DNA of 11,869 nucleotides from CALKXV01 sp964632495 (GCA_964632495.1 CAZWDS010000096.1:1-11869), one strand, 5' to 3'. Shown: positions 1 to 6,260, counted from the stretch's first letter. Notes: generated by a model from the letters alone, not told the origin. Program-made: numbers and translations.

Positions 1-801
1 GGTTGAAGCCATCCGAGTTCGAACTGACCGACGAGGCGCTGCAAGAGATTATCCGCTATTACACGCGCGAAGCCGGTGTGCGGAATCTTGAACGCGAGAT
101 CGCCAAGCTGGCGCGAAAAGCGGTGACCAAGATCATCAAGAAAGAAGATGAGACGGTGACTGTGACGGCGGACAAGCTGGAAGATTTCCTGGGCGTGAAA
201 AAGTATCGCTATGGCTTGGCCGAGCAGGAGGATCAGAGCGGTGTTGTGACTGGGTTGGCCTGGACATCCGTGGGCNNNNNNNNNNGAAAGCATCGACGCG
301 GCCGCCAGTTACGTGCGCGCGATCGCGCCGTCGGTTGGTGTGAAGCCAACGGCCTTTGACACGATGGACATTCACGTCCACGTGCCCGATGGCGCAACGC
401 CAAAGGACGGGCCATCAGCCGGTCTGGCCATGGTGACGTCGATTGTCAGTGTGTTGACGCAAATCCCGGTGCGGCGTGACATCGCCATGACGGGCGAAGT
501 GTCCTTGCGCGGCAATGCGATGCCCATTGGCGGTCTGAAGGAAAAACTGCTGGCGGCTTTGCGGGGTGGCATCACCACGGTTCTGATCCCGGAAGAGAAC
601 GAAAAGGACCTGGCCGAGATCCCGGACAACGTGAAAGACGGGCTGAAGATCATTCCCGTCAAGCATGTGTCCGAAGTGCTGAAACACGCACTGACCGAAA
701 CACCGGACGCCATCGAATGGGATGAAGCGGCGGAAGAAGCCGCGGCAGCTCAGCGGGCGGCGGATGCGAAAGCGGCCTCGACAAGTGCTGTGGCGCACTA
801 A
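1..801 (+). CDS. lon: ATP-dependent protease Lon, C-terminal part (5' truncated, internal assembly gap)
   Basis: Lon is the cytosolic ATP-dependent serine protease that degrades misfolded and regulatory proteins. Only its C-terminal part is here. Bases 3-275 encode the end of the AAA+ module (the helical lid segment with EAGVRNLEREIAKLARKAV) and the start of the protease domain (GVVTGLAWTSVG). After the Ns, reading resumes at 286 with ESIDAA, shifted by one frame, and runs to TAA at 799-801. The catalytic serine lies in PKDGPSAG and the catalytic lysine in PIGGLKEKLLAALRGG, so the proteolytic dyad is intact. By comparison with E. coli Lon about 28 residues are missing between the two parts; the frame change therefore comes from the gap and is not a real frameshift. 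The tail is acidic and alanine-rich, as in other alphaproteobacterial Lon proteins. The gene ends just before a strong hairpin terminator. Confidence 0.95.
276..285. other. Assembly gap of ten Ns inside lon
   Basis: Ten unknown bases stand for a gap of unsized length. The reading frames on either side differ by one base, so the true missing length must be a multiple of three and cannot be ten. Comparison with the conserved Lon protease domain, from memory, suggests about 84 missing bases, encoding the stretch that normally holds the PGKGK motif. Confidence 0.95.
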
Positions 802-821
802 AGCGTTTCACAATGGAACAC

Positions 822-855
822 ATGAAAAAGGGCGGGTCTTCCCGCCCTTTTTCAT
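822..855. terminator. Bidirectional rho-independent terminator between lon and anmK
   Basis: A perfect 15-bp inverted repeat (ATGAAAAAGGGCGGG, 822-836, paired with 841-855) encloses a 4-base loop, TCTT. The GC-rich core is flanked by A5 on the left and T5 on the right, so the transcript of either strand carries a hairpin followed by U residues. It lies 20 bases after the lon stop and 15 bases beyond the anmK stop, and fits as a shared terminator for the two convergent genes. Confidence 0.92.
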
Positions 856-870
856 GCCAAGGCGGACGCC

Positions 871-1998
871 TTAAAGCCCACCCATAAAGTCAATGCCGCC
901 TTTGCTTGGGTCACTGTATGCGCCACCACCGACAGGGGCCGCCACGCCGGTTGTGCCGGGGGCAGAGGTGGGCAGGCCTTTTTGCACCCGAACGGCAAGA
1001 TAGGCAAAGGCCTGGGCTTCCAACATGTCGCCATCCAGACCCAAGTCTTCGACCGGGCGCACGGGACACTCGACCAGACCTGCGATCATCTCCATCAAGC
1101 CGGGGTTATGCCGCCCGCCACCCGCCACCAAAATCTGACGCGGCGGGATGGGGCAATGCTCAAACCCCATGACAATCGCCCCGGCGGTCCCTGCGGCCAA
1201 AGTCGCCACGGCATCGGCATCCGAAAGCTCCGAAACATGGGGCATCCAATCTGCAAAATCATTTCGGTCCAGTGACTTAGGCGGCACCTCGGAAAAGAAT
1301 TTGCGCCCTGCCAGCATCTTTTGAAGAACGCCCATGTCCACCTCGCCCGCACGCGTCAGTACGCCGTCCTTGTCCATGCGCACGCCAAGCCGCGCCTGAC
1401 ACAGATCGTCAATCAAAGCGTTGCCGGGCCCAGTGTCAAAGGCCAGACAGGCGTTCGGCGCTTCGGCCCGCGCCGCATCCGCGTTCAACCACGTCAGGTT
1501 TGCCACACCGCCGATGTTCAGCACACCTAGCGGGCCTGCCAGCCCCAGATGTTTCGCCAAGGCAAAGTGATAGAACGGAGCCAAAGGCGCACCCTGCCCG
1601 CCCAATTTCATGTCCGCCGTGCGAAAATCCCAAACCACCGGCACGCCAAGCGCTTCGGCCAGAACCGCACCGTTCCCGATCTGACAGGTGCGCCCCTGTT
1701 CGGGCAAATGCACCGTTGTCTGACCGTGAAACCCGATCACGGTTGCGCCCTCGAACTGTTGCAGCAACTCGGCATGGGCGATCTCGATCACCTCGGTCGC
1801 CGCCTCGACCTCTGCACCATTCTCTTTGCCCAAGGCCGCTTTAAGAACCAAACGTTCGGCCTCGGAATAGGCGCGATACTTCGATGGCCCGAAGTCAAAC
1901 ACCTCGACCCCATCGGTCAAAACCATGGCCGCATCCACCCCGTCCAGCGAGGTGCCGGACATGGCGCCTAACGCCCAAATGGCCGAGGTTTTGCTCAT
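871..1998 (-). CDS. anmK: Anhydro-N-acetylmuramic acid kinase AnmK
   Basis: AnmK hydrolyses the 1,6-anhydro ring of anhydro-MurNAc and phosphorylates it to MurNAc-6-phosphate, in cytosolic recycling of cell-wall peptidoglycan. The 375-residue product matches the family length and shows its ASKHA-type sugar kinase signatures: the N-terminal phosphate loop GAMSGTSLDGVDAA, GFHGQTTVHLP, GVLNIGGVANLT, AFDTGPGNALID and, near the C terminus, LVAGGGRHNP. The frame stays open upstream, but the start at 1996-1998 is chosen because homology begins there and AAGGA lies seven bases before the ATG. It is transcribed away from tyrS, with 69 bases between the two start codons, and converges on lon. Confidence 0.95.
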   Translation of the reverse strand: MSKTSAIWALGAMSGTSLDGVDAAMVLTDGVEVFDFGPSKYRAYSEAERLVLKAALGKENGAEVEAATEVIEIAHAELLQQFEGATVIGFHGQTTVHLPEQGRTCQIGNGAVLAEALGVPVVWDFRTADMKLGGQGAPLAPFYHFALAKHLGLAGPLGVLNIGGVANLTWLNADAARAEAPNACLAFDTGPGNALIDDLCQARLGVRMDKDGVLTRAGEVDMGVLQKMLAGRKFFSEVPPKSLDRNDFADWMPHVSELSDADAVATLAAGTAGAIVMGFEHCPIPPRQILVAGGGRHNPGLMEMIAGLVECPVRPVEDLGLDGDMLEAQAFAYLAVRVQKGLPTSAPGTTGVAAPVGGGAYSDPSKGGIDFMGGL

Positions 1999-2015
1999 CT
2001 CTTTTCCTTTGTCCC

Positions 2016-2067
2016 TTGCCCCAGTATAGAGACCGCTAAACCTTGTGCGAGCGGAACCGGACGGCTT
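2016..2067 (-). promoter_or_regulatory. Possible anmK promoter in the anmK-tyrS divergent gap
   Basis: The 69-base gap between the divergent starts must hold promoters for both genes, unless anmK or tyrS is read from further away. On the minus strand TATACT (complement of 2023-2028) is five of six matches to a -10 box and would give a leader of about 18 bases for anmK. No good -35 box is seen at the right distance. On the plus strand the overlapping TATAGA (2025-2030) could serve tyrS, again without a clear -35. Both are weak calls. Confidence 0.3.
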
Positions 2068-3321
2068 ATGACTTACACTCCGAAATCGGACTTTCTGGCG
2101 ACCATTGTGTCGCGCGGATTTATGGCGGATTGCACCGATCTTGAGGGGCTGGACGACAAGTTTCGCACCGGCACCGTTACCGGGTATATCGGGTTCGATC
2201 TGACAGCGACATCCCTTCACATCGGCAATCTTGTGCAGATCATGATGCTGCGCTGGATGCAAAAAACCGGGCACCGTCCGATCACCCTGATGGGCGGCGG
2301 CACGACCAAAGTGGGCGATCCGTCTGGCAAGGACGAGATGCGCAAGATCATCTCGGTCGATCAGATCAATGCCAATGCGGCGGGCATCCGGCAGGTGTTT
2401 TCAAACTACATCTCTTACGGTGACGGCCCCACGGATTCGCCCTTGGTGAACAACGCCGAATGGCTGGACAAGCTGGGCTACATCGACTTTTTGCGCGACA
2501 TCGGCAAGCATTTCACCATCAATCGTCTCTTGGCGTTTGAATCCGTGAAGTCGCGGTTGGACCGGGAACAGCCGCTCAGCTTTATCGAGTTCAACTACAT
2601 GTTGCTTCAGGCCTATGACTTCTTAGAGTTGAACCGTCGCCACGGCTGTATCCTGCAAATGGGCGGGTCCGATCAGTGGGGCAACATCGTTTCGGGCGCG
2701 GATCTTATCCGTCGTGTGGACGCCAAGGACGCTTACGGGCTGACGACGCCCTTGGTCACGCGCGCAGATGGCAAGAAGATGGGCAAGTCGGCGGATGGCG
2801 CGGTTTGGCTGAACGAAGACATGATGTCGGGCTATGAGTTCTGGCAATGGTGGCGCAACGTGGACGACGCCGATGTGGGCAAGTTCCTGAAGATGTTTAC
2901 CGAATTGCCCGTGGATGAATGCGACCGATTGGGCGCTTTGGGCGGCTCAGAGATCAACGAAGCCAAGGTCCGGCTGGCCAATGAAGTGACTGCGTTGTGT
3001 CGCGGCGCGGATGCGGCTGTGGCAGCCGAAGCGACCGCTCGCGAGGTCTTTGAAAAAGGTGGCGTCGGGGATGATCTGCCGACGCTGGAATTGTCAGACG
3101 ACGATCTAGGCGACGGCATTTCGGCGGCACAGTTGTTCGTTCGATCCGGTCTTGTGAAATCCGGCAAGGAGGCCAAACGTCTGATCGCAGAGAACGGCGC
3201 TAAGGTAGACGACGCGCCTTTGACGGATCCGGGCCAGATGTTCGATGCAGCAGCGCTTGCTTCGCCGATCAAGCTGTCCGCGGGCAAGAAACGGCACGCT
3301 TTGGTCAAGCGCAAAGGCTAA
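2068..3321 (+). CDS. tyrS: Tyrosyl-tRNA synthetase TyrS
   Basis: TyrS charges tRNA-Tyr with tyrosine in the cytosol. The 417-residue product is full length for the bacterial TyrS type. Class I synthetase signatures are visible: the HIGH-type motif in TSLHIGNL near residue 50 and the KMSKS-type loop in DGKKMGKSADG near residue 230. Between them, FIEFNYMLLQAYDFLEL and QMGGSDQWGNIVSGADLIRR belong to the tyrosine pocket and Rossmann core. The last 70 or so residues, with AAQLFVRSGLVKSGKEAKRL, form the S4 RNA-binding domain. The start is the first ATG of the homologous region; the site before it (GCGGAAC) is only a weak ribosome binding site. A hydrolase gene follows 19 bases later and is probably co-transcribed. 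Confidence 0.96.
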   Translation: MTYTPKSDFLATIVSRGFMADCTDLEGLDDKFRTGTVTGYIGFDLTATSLHIGNLVQIMMLRWMQKTGHRPITLMGGGTTKVGDPSGKDEMRKIISVDQINANAAGIRQVFSNYISYGDGPTDSPLVNNAEWLDKLGYIDFLRDIGKHFTINRLLAFESVKSRLDREQPLSFIEFNYMLLQAYDFLELNRRHGCILQMGGSDQWGNIVSGADLIRRVDAKDAYGLTTPLVTRADGKKMGKSADGAVWLNEDMMSGYEFWQWWRNVDDADVGKFLKMFTELPVDECDRLGALGGSEINEAKVRLANEVTALCRGADAAVAAEATAREVFEKGGVGDDLPTLELSDDDLGDGISAAQLFVRSGLVKSGKEAKRLIAENGAKVDDAPLTDPGQMFDAAALASPIKLSAGKKRHALVKRKG

Positions 3322-3340
3322 GCCCCGGGTTCCGCGAAAG

Positions 3341-4342
3341 ATGGCACAGCAATGTATTTTGATGATCCACGGGCGCAGTACCAAGCCCGCGCGGCGCGAC
3401 AATGCCGCCCTTGAACGGCGCGCCCTTCTGGCTGGATTAGAACGGGCCGACCCCGAAAAAGCCGCCAAGGTGCGCTCGGGCGCGGTCAATCTGGAAAGCG
3501 TTTACTACGGCGACATCACCAACGCCCTTTTGGCAAAAGACAGCGAAGCCGCGCGGCGCACATTGGCTGGCAAAGACCCGGCTTTTGACGACGCCCCTTG
3601 CCTGCCCTGCGACAGCATTCTCGAGGCGATGGACTTGCTGGATTCGCACCCACGCTTTGACAAGCCGACCTATCGCAAAATCCTGAAAGACTATCGTGAC
3701 TGGCGTTTTATGGACGAGGCCGCGCAAATCCTGTCAGCCGTGTCGACCATTACGACCGGTGCGCGTCTTGTGATGAAGGGCATGACGATCGCCAACGCGG
3801 ACATGGGGGCCTATCTGACCCGCCAAAAGGTGGGTTCGGCCATTCGGCACAGGCTGCAAAAGCCCCTGAAACGCGCCTTGATGCGCGGCGACGATATTTG
3901 CCTAATCGCCCATTCCATGGGGTGTATGGTGGCCTATGATGTGTTGTGGAAATTCTCGCGCACCAACGAATACGCGGCTCTGCGTGAAACGGGAAACATC
4001 GTGAACCGCTGGATCACGCTTGGCTGTCCCTTGGGCGAGAACGGCGTGAAGGCCAATCTGTATGATGCCGGTCAGCATTCCTGGCGCGGTGGCACCGACA
4101 AACATCCCGAAAAGATCATCCGAACATGGCACAACGTGGCCGCCGTGGACGATTATATCGCCCATGACGCCACGATGCGCGGCGATTTTCGACTGATGAA
4201 ACGCTATGGGTTCCTGGACGAGATCCGAGATCGCAGTATCTATAACTGCTATGTCGAAAGTGGCACGTCGAACCCACACAATATGTACGGCTATCTGGTC
4301 AATCCAGCCTTTGGCAAACTGGTGACCGACTGGATTAAATGA
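3341..4342 (+). CDS. Alpha/beta hydrolase-like protein of unknown function
   Basis: The 333-residue product is not one I can name. It has the outline of an alpha/beta hydrolase. An N-terminal strand ends in HG (residues 10-11), as at an oxyanion hole. A nucleophile elbow IAHSMGC holds Ser192, in AHSMG where most relatives have G-x-S-x-G. A candidate acid follows in AAVDDYIAHD (Asp270/271), and a candidate histidine in NPHNMYGYL (His313). It has no signal peptide, so it is probably cytosolic. An insert of about 110 residues precedes the elbow and includes a CLPC pair (87-90). The start at 3341 is preferred because the frame upstream overlaps tyrS and lacks homology-like content; a weak GCGAAAG precedes the ATG. 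It lies 19 bases after tyrS, suggesting one transcript, but nothing links it to aminoacylation. Confidence 0.75.
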   Translation: MAQQCILMIHGRSTKPARRDNAALERRALLAGLERADPEKAAKVRSGAVNLESVYYGDITNALLAKDSEAARRTLAGKDPAFDDAPCLPCDSILEAMDLLDSHPRFDKPTYRKILKDYRDWRFMDEAAQILSAVSTITTGARLVMKGMTIANADMGAYLTRQKVGSAIRHRLQKPLKRALMRGDDICLIAHSMGCMVAYDVLWKFSRTNEYAALRETGNIVNRWITLGCPLGENGVKANLYDAGQHSWRGGTDKHPEKIIRTWHNVAAVDDYIAHDATMRGDFRLMKRYGFLDEIRDRSIYNCYVESGTSNPHNMYGYLVNPAFGKLVTDWIK

Positions 4343-4371
4343 GGGCCGGATCAGACGTTGCGCGCCAAGAC

Positions 4372-4400
4372 TTTACCTACCGGCTGCTAAACCCTATATA
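4372..4400 (+). promoter_or_regulatory. Sigma-70-type promoter of the sufT-like gene
   Basis: TTTACC (4372-4377, four of six matches to TTGACA) is separated by exactly 17 bases from TATATA (4395-4400, four of six matches to TATAAT). Transcription would begin near 4407, giving a leader of about 20 bases with the ribosome binding site AAGGG at 4416-4420 and the ATG at 4427. The stretch is AT-rich compared with the genes around it. This suggests the sufT-like gene starts a transcription unit here and is not read through from the hydrolase. Confidence 0.6.
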
Positions 4401-4426
4401 AAAACTCAACTACTTAAGGGTACGAC

Positions 4427-4792
4427 ATGACCGCCGAACCGTCCGATCAGCTTGAGGGCACGCCCCTGATCAAGCCATCCACGACCGAGCATCCGATGTA
4501 TGACACGGTGGTCGAAGCTTGCCGGTCGGTCTATGACCCTGAAATTCCAGTGAATATCTATGACCTTGGTCTGGTTTACACGATCGAGATTTCGAACGAA
4601 GGGGCTGTGTCGATCATGATGACTCTTACCGCCCCGGGTTGCCCTGTAGCCGGTGAAATGCCCGGCTGGGTCGCCGAAGCGGTCGAGCCTTTGCCCGGCA
4701 TCAAGCAAGTCGACGTCGATCTGACATGGGAACCGCCCTGGGGCATGGAGATGATGTCAGACGAGGCGCGCTTGGAACTGGGTTTCATGTGA
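4427..4792 (+). CDS. sufT: SUF-system Fe-S assembly protein, SufT-like (DUF59/MIP18 family)
   Basis: Proteins of this DUF59/MIP18 family help mature iron-sulfur proteins in the cytosol, acting with the SUF scaffold and carriers. The 121-residue product has the family signatures in order: DPEIPVNIYDLGLVY (about residues 37-51), the conserved cysteine in TAPGCPVAGEMPG (about 68-80), and VDLTWEPPWGMEMMSDEAR (about 97-115). The N-terminal 24 residues are variable and look disordered. The start is fixed by AAGGG six bases upstream and a good promoter. In many alphaproteobacteria such a gene closes the suf operon next to an A-type carrier gene; here the carrier gene (6261-6641) is present but separated by the SatD and DUF3307 genes. 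PaaD-type proteins are related, but no phenylacetate genes are nearby. Confidence 0.88.
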   Translation: MTAEPSDQLEGTPLIKPSTTEHPMYDTVVEACRSVYDPEIPVNIYDLGLVYTIEISNEGAVSIMMTLTAPGCPVAGEMPGWVAEAVEPLPGIKQVDVDLTWEPPWGMEMMSDEARLELGFM

Positions 4793-4800
4793 GGCCAAGA

Positions 4801-4820
4801 TGCAACCATTTTAGGTTGCA
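4801..4820. promoter_or_regulatory. Palindromic operator 1 upstream of satD
   Basis: The core GCAACC-ATTTTA-GGTTGC (4802-4819) has 6-bp arms with a 6-base AT-only centre; outer T and A extend the arms to seven pairs. It is the first of three such sites before satD, at a spacing of 29 bases from the next. The form is that of a binding site for a dimeric helix-turn-helix repressor. Confidence 0.7.
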
Positions 4821-4830
4821 ACATCAAAAC

Positions 4831-4849
4831 GCAACCTAAAATGGTTGCA
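4831..4849. promoter_or_regulatory. Palindromic operator 2 upstream of satD, overlapping the -35 box
   Basis: The core GCAACC-TAAAAT-GGTTGC (4831-4848) has the same arms as operator 1 and an AT-only centre that is the reverse complement of the operator 1 centre. Its right arm supplies most of the candidate satD -35 box (TTGCAA, 4845-4850), so a bound protein would block RNA polymerase. Confidence 0.7.
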
Positions 4850-4872
4850 ATAAGATATTCGCAACCTATATT
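4845..4872 (+). promoter_or_regulatory. Candidate satD promoter built from operators 2 and 3, giving a leaderless start
   Basis: TTGCAA (4845-4850, four of six matches to TTGACA) is followed after 16 bases by TATATT (4867-4872, five of six matches to TATAAT). The -35 lies in the right arm of operator 2 and the -10 is the centre of operator 3. Transcription would start at about 4879-4882, at or within three bases of the satD ATG. No ribosome binding site is visible before that ATG, which agrees with a leaderless message. Confidence 0.5.
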
Positions 4873-4878
4873 GGTTGC
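4861..4878. promoter_or_regulatory. Palindromic operator 3 upstream of satD, overlapping the -10 box
   Basis: The core GCAACC-TATATT-GGTTGC keeps both 6-bp arms unchanged while the AT-only centre differs, as expected when the arms are the bound half-sites. It begins 30 bases after operator 2 and ends three bases before the satD start codon. Confidence 0.7.
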
Positions 4879-4881
4879 ATC

Positions 4882-5517
4882 ATGAGCGCAAAATCCCGAA
4901 AAATAGCCGTTATCACCGGAGATCTGGTGAGTTCCACCGCGTTGGGCCGTGAAAAGGTCGAACGCGCCTTTGCTGCCTTGAAGGATTGCGCCGAAACCCA
5001 GGCCGACTGGCATGGCGCGCCCCTGCATTTCACACGACACCGAGGCGACGGCTGGCAGGTTGTGCTGGCCCGGCCCGAGATGGCGCTCAGGTCGGCGCTG
5101 GCTTTTCGGGCGGCGTTGCGCGCCGAAGGGAGCGAATTTGACAGCTACATGGGGATTGCCGAGGGTGAGCTTGAAGGGGACGTTGGGCCGGATTTGAATG
5201 CGGAAACGGCGGAGGTGTTTGAATTGTCTGGTGAAGCACTGGAATCCACGAAAGCCGACCTTCCACAAAAGATCACAACGTCACACAGCACTATCGAAAC
5301 TGCATGCTTCGTTCTTGCGGACAAACTCACAAGAGGATGGACACCCGCGCAAGCTTCGACCATTTTACCCATGCTGCCACCAACCCACTCGCCTTCTCAA
5401 ACTGATTTGGCAAGACTTCATGGGAAAACGCATCAAGCTATTAGCAAATCACTGGCAGCAGCGTCATTTTCCGAGATTGATGAAGCCTTGGCGATAATCG
5501 AGCTATTTCACCAATGA
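4882..5517 (+). CDS. SatD-family protein: cyclase-like domain plus C-terminal helix-turn-helix
   Basis: The 211-residue product fits the SatD family, named from the Streptococcus sat (secretion and acid tolerance) locus; its biochemical role is not established. Residues 8-121 resemble a class III nucleotide cyclase or GGDEF-type palm domain. IAVITGDLVSSTALG (8-22) parallels the DIVGST metal loop with Asp14, TRHRGDGWQVVL (51-62) parallels KxxGDG with Asp56, and YMGIAEGELE (89-98) parallels the GIHTGE strand. The usual Asn/Arg transition-state pair is not evident, so normal cyclase activity is doubtful. Residues 173-195 (DLARLHGKTHQAISKSL) look like a DNA-binding helix-turn-helix. Three palindromes precede the gene, so I infer autorepression. 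The start has no ribosome binding site but sits where homology begins. The downstream membrane protein gene overlaps by ATGA. GC content falls from about 65% to 48% near 5220. Confidence 0.75.
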   Translation: MSAKSRKIAVITGDLVSSTALGREKVERAFAALKDCAETQADWHGAPLHFTRHRGDGWQVVLARPEMALRSALAFRAALRAEGSEFDSYMGIAEGELEGDVGPDLNAETAEVFELSGEALESTKADLPQKITTSHSTIETACFVLADKLTRGWTPAQASTILPMLPPTHSPSQTDLARLHGKTHQAISKSLAAASFSEIDEALAIIELFHQ

Positions 5518-6233
5518 CGAGCACCCTCGCCGCCCTCCTCCTCGCCCATGTCGTTGCCGATTTTCTGTTTCAAACCAAAGACATGGTGGCTCAGAAGCGC
5601 AAGCCTCAGATCCTGCTCCTCCACGGCGTCATCGTCCTTATCACAGCGCAACTTGCTTTAGGCCGCATCGATGCTTGGGAGCCCCTTGCCCTTGCTGCTG
5701 CTCATATCGTGATTGACACCATCAAGGTCTATGCGCTGCCCGACCGGCTGGCGTCTTTCGTGACCGATCAGGCCGCGCATGTTGCCACGATCCTTGCCGT
5801 CGCCCTTTACGCGCCAAACCTTTACGCGTCCGGCATCTGGGCCAGCCAGACATGGATACCTGCCGCGATGATCCTTGCCGCCGGCTTCATCATCACCACC
5901 GTCGCAGGCGGCCATGCCGTGGCTTATCTGGTCAGCCAGTGGAGCGATAAAATGGACAACACCGAAAGCCTGCCAAACGCGGGCCGGTGGATCGGTCTTC
6001 TTGAGCGCGGCATCATCTTTATCCTGATCCTCGCCGGACAACCTGGTGGCATTGGCTTTCTGATCGCCGCGAAATCCGTTCTGCGTTTTGACGCCGAGCG
6101 CAAGAAAAGCATCACCGAATACGTGATTATCGGCACACTGGCCTCCTTTGGATGGGCCATGGCAGCCACATGGGGCACACTTGTGCTGCTGGAAACCGTG
6201 CCACCCCTTGGAATTTCGCCCCGATCGCCTTAG
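5514..6233 (+). CDS. DUF3307 family multi-pass membrane protein
   Basis: The 239-residue product is an integral inner-membrane protein of the DUF3307 family, with no known reaction. I see about six hydrophobic segments, around residues 3-18, 33-50, 57-72, 87-106, 114-140 and 163-185, with another at 202-226. Polar residues lie inside or beside them in a pattern that could bind metal or a charged substrate: AHVVADFLFQ (His12, Asp16, Gln20), LLHG (His37), HIVID (His64, Asp68) and DQAAH (Asp85, His89). Further conserved-looking stretches are GRWIGLLER (157-165) and AAKSVLRF (185-192). Its ATG overlaps the satD stop as ATGA, so the two are translationally coupled and probably act together. The stop is 27 bases before the sufA-like gene. 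The last dozen residues, rich in proline, look dispensable. Confidence 0.75.
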   Translation: MTSTLAALLLAHVVADFLFQTKDMVAQKRKPQILLLHGVIVLITAQLALGRIDAWEPLALAAAHIVIDTIKVYALPDRLASFVTDQAAHVATILAVALYAPNLYASGIWASQTWIPAAMILAAGFIITTVAGGHAVAYLVSQWSDKMDNTESLPNAGRWIGLLERGIIFILILAGQPGGIGFLIAAKSVLRFDAERKKSITEYVIIGTLASFGWAMAATWGTLVLLETVPPLGISPRSP

Positions 6234-6260
6234 TTTAATTGGATCAAACGGAGTGCGTTC

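Larger units (their letters stand above)
4801..4849. repeat. 19-bp perfect inverted repeat formed by operators 1 and 2
   Basis: Bases 4801-4819 are the exact reverse complement of 4831-4849, with an 11-base loop between. In RNA the 3' end of a sufT message could fold into a 19-bp hairpin. No U-run follows, so it does not look like a standard terminator, but it could stabilise or stall transcription ends. Each arm is itself a palindrome, so two smaller hairpins are an alternative fold. Confidence 0.85.

Noticed and set aside
1..801. lon as a frameshifted pseudogene
   Set aside because: The frame change coincides exactly with the run of Ns and both flanks match Lon without other damage.
1999..2274. 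N-terminal extension of AnmK upstream of the chosen ATG
   Set aside because: The extra frame overlaps tyrS on the other strand, has no homology-like content, and the ATG at 1998 has a proper ribosome binding site.
4801..4849. The 19-bp hairpin as a rho-independent terminator of the sufT-like gene
   Set aside because: The stem is not GC-rich and no run of T follows; TAAGATATTC comes next. Operator function explains it better.
4801..4878. The three repeats as a short CRISPR array
   Set aside because: The repeats are symmetric palindromes only 29-30 bases apart, leaving 11-12 bases between them, too short for spacers, and they lie in a promoter with no cas genes near.
4576..5268. Long open frame on the minus strand across the sufT-like gene, the operators and the first part of satD
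   Set aside because: It is antisense to two recognisable genes and runs through the palindromic control region; the translation shows no domain, and the frame is likely open because of high GC in the opposite strand.
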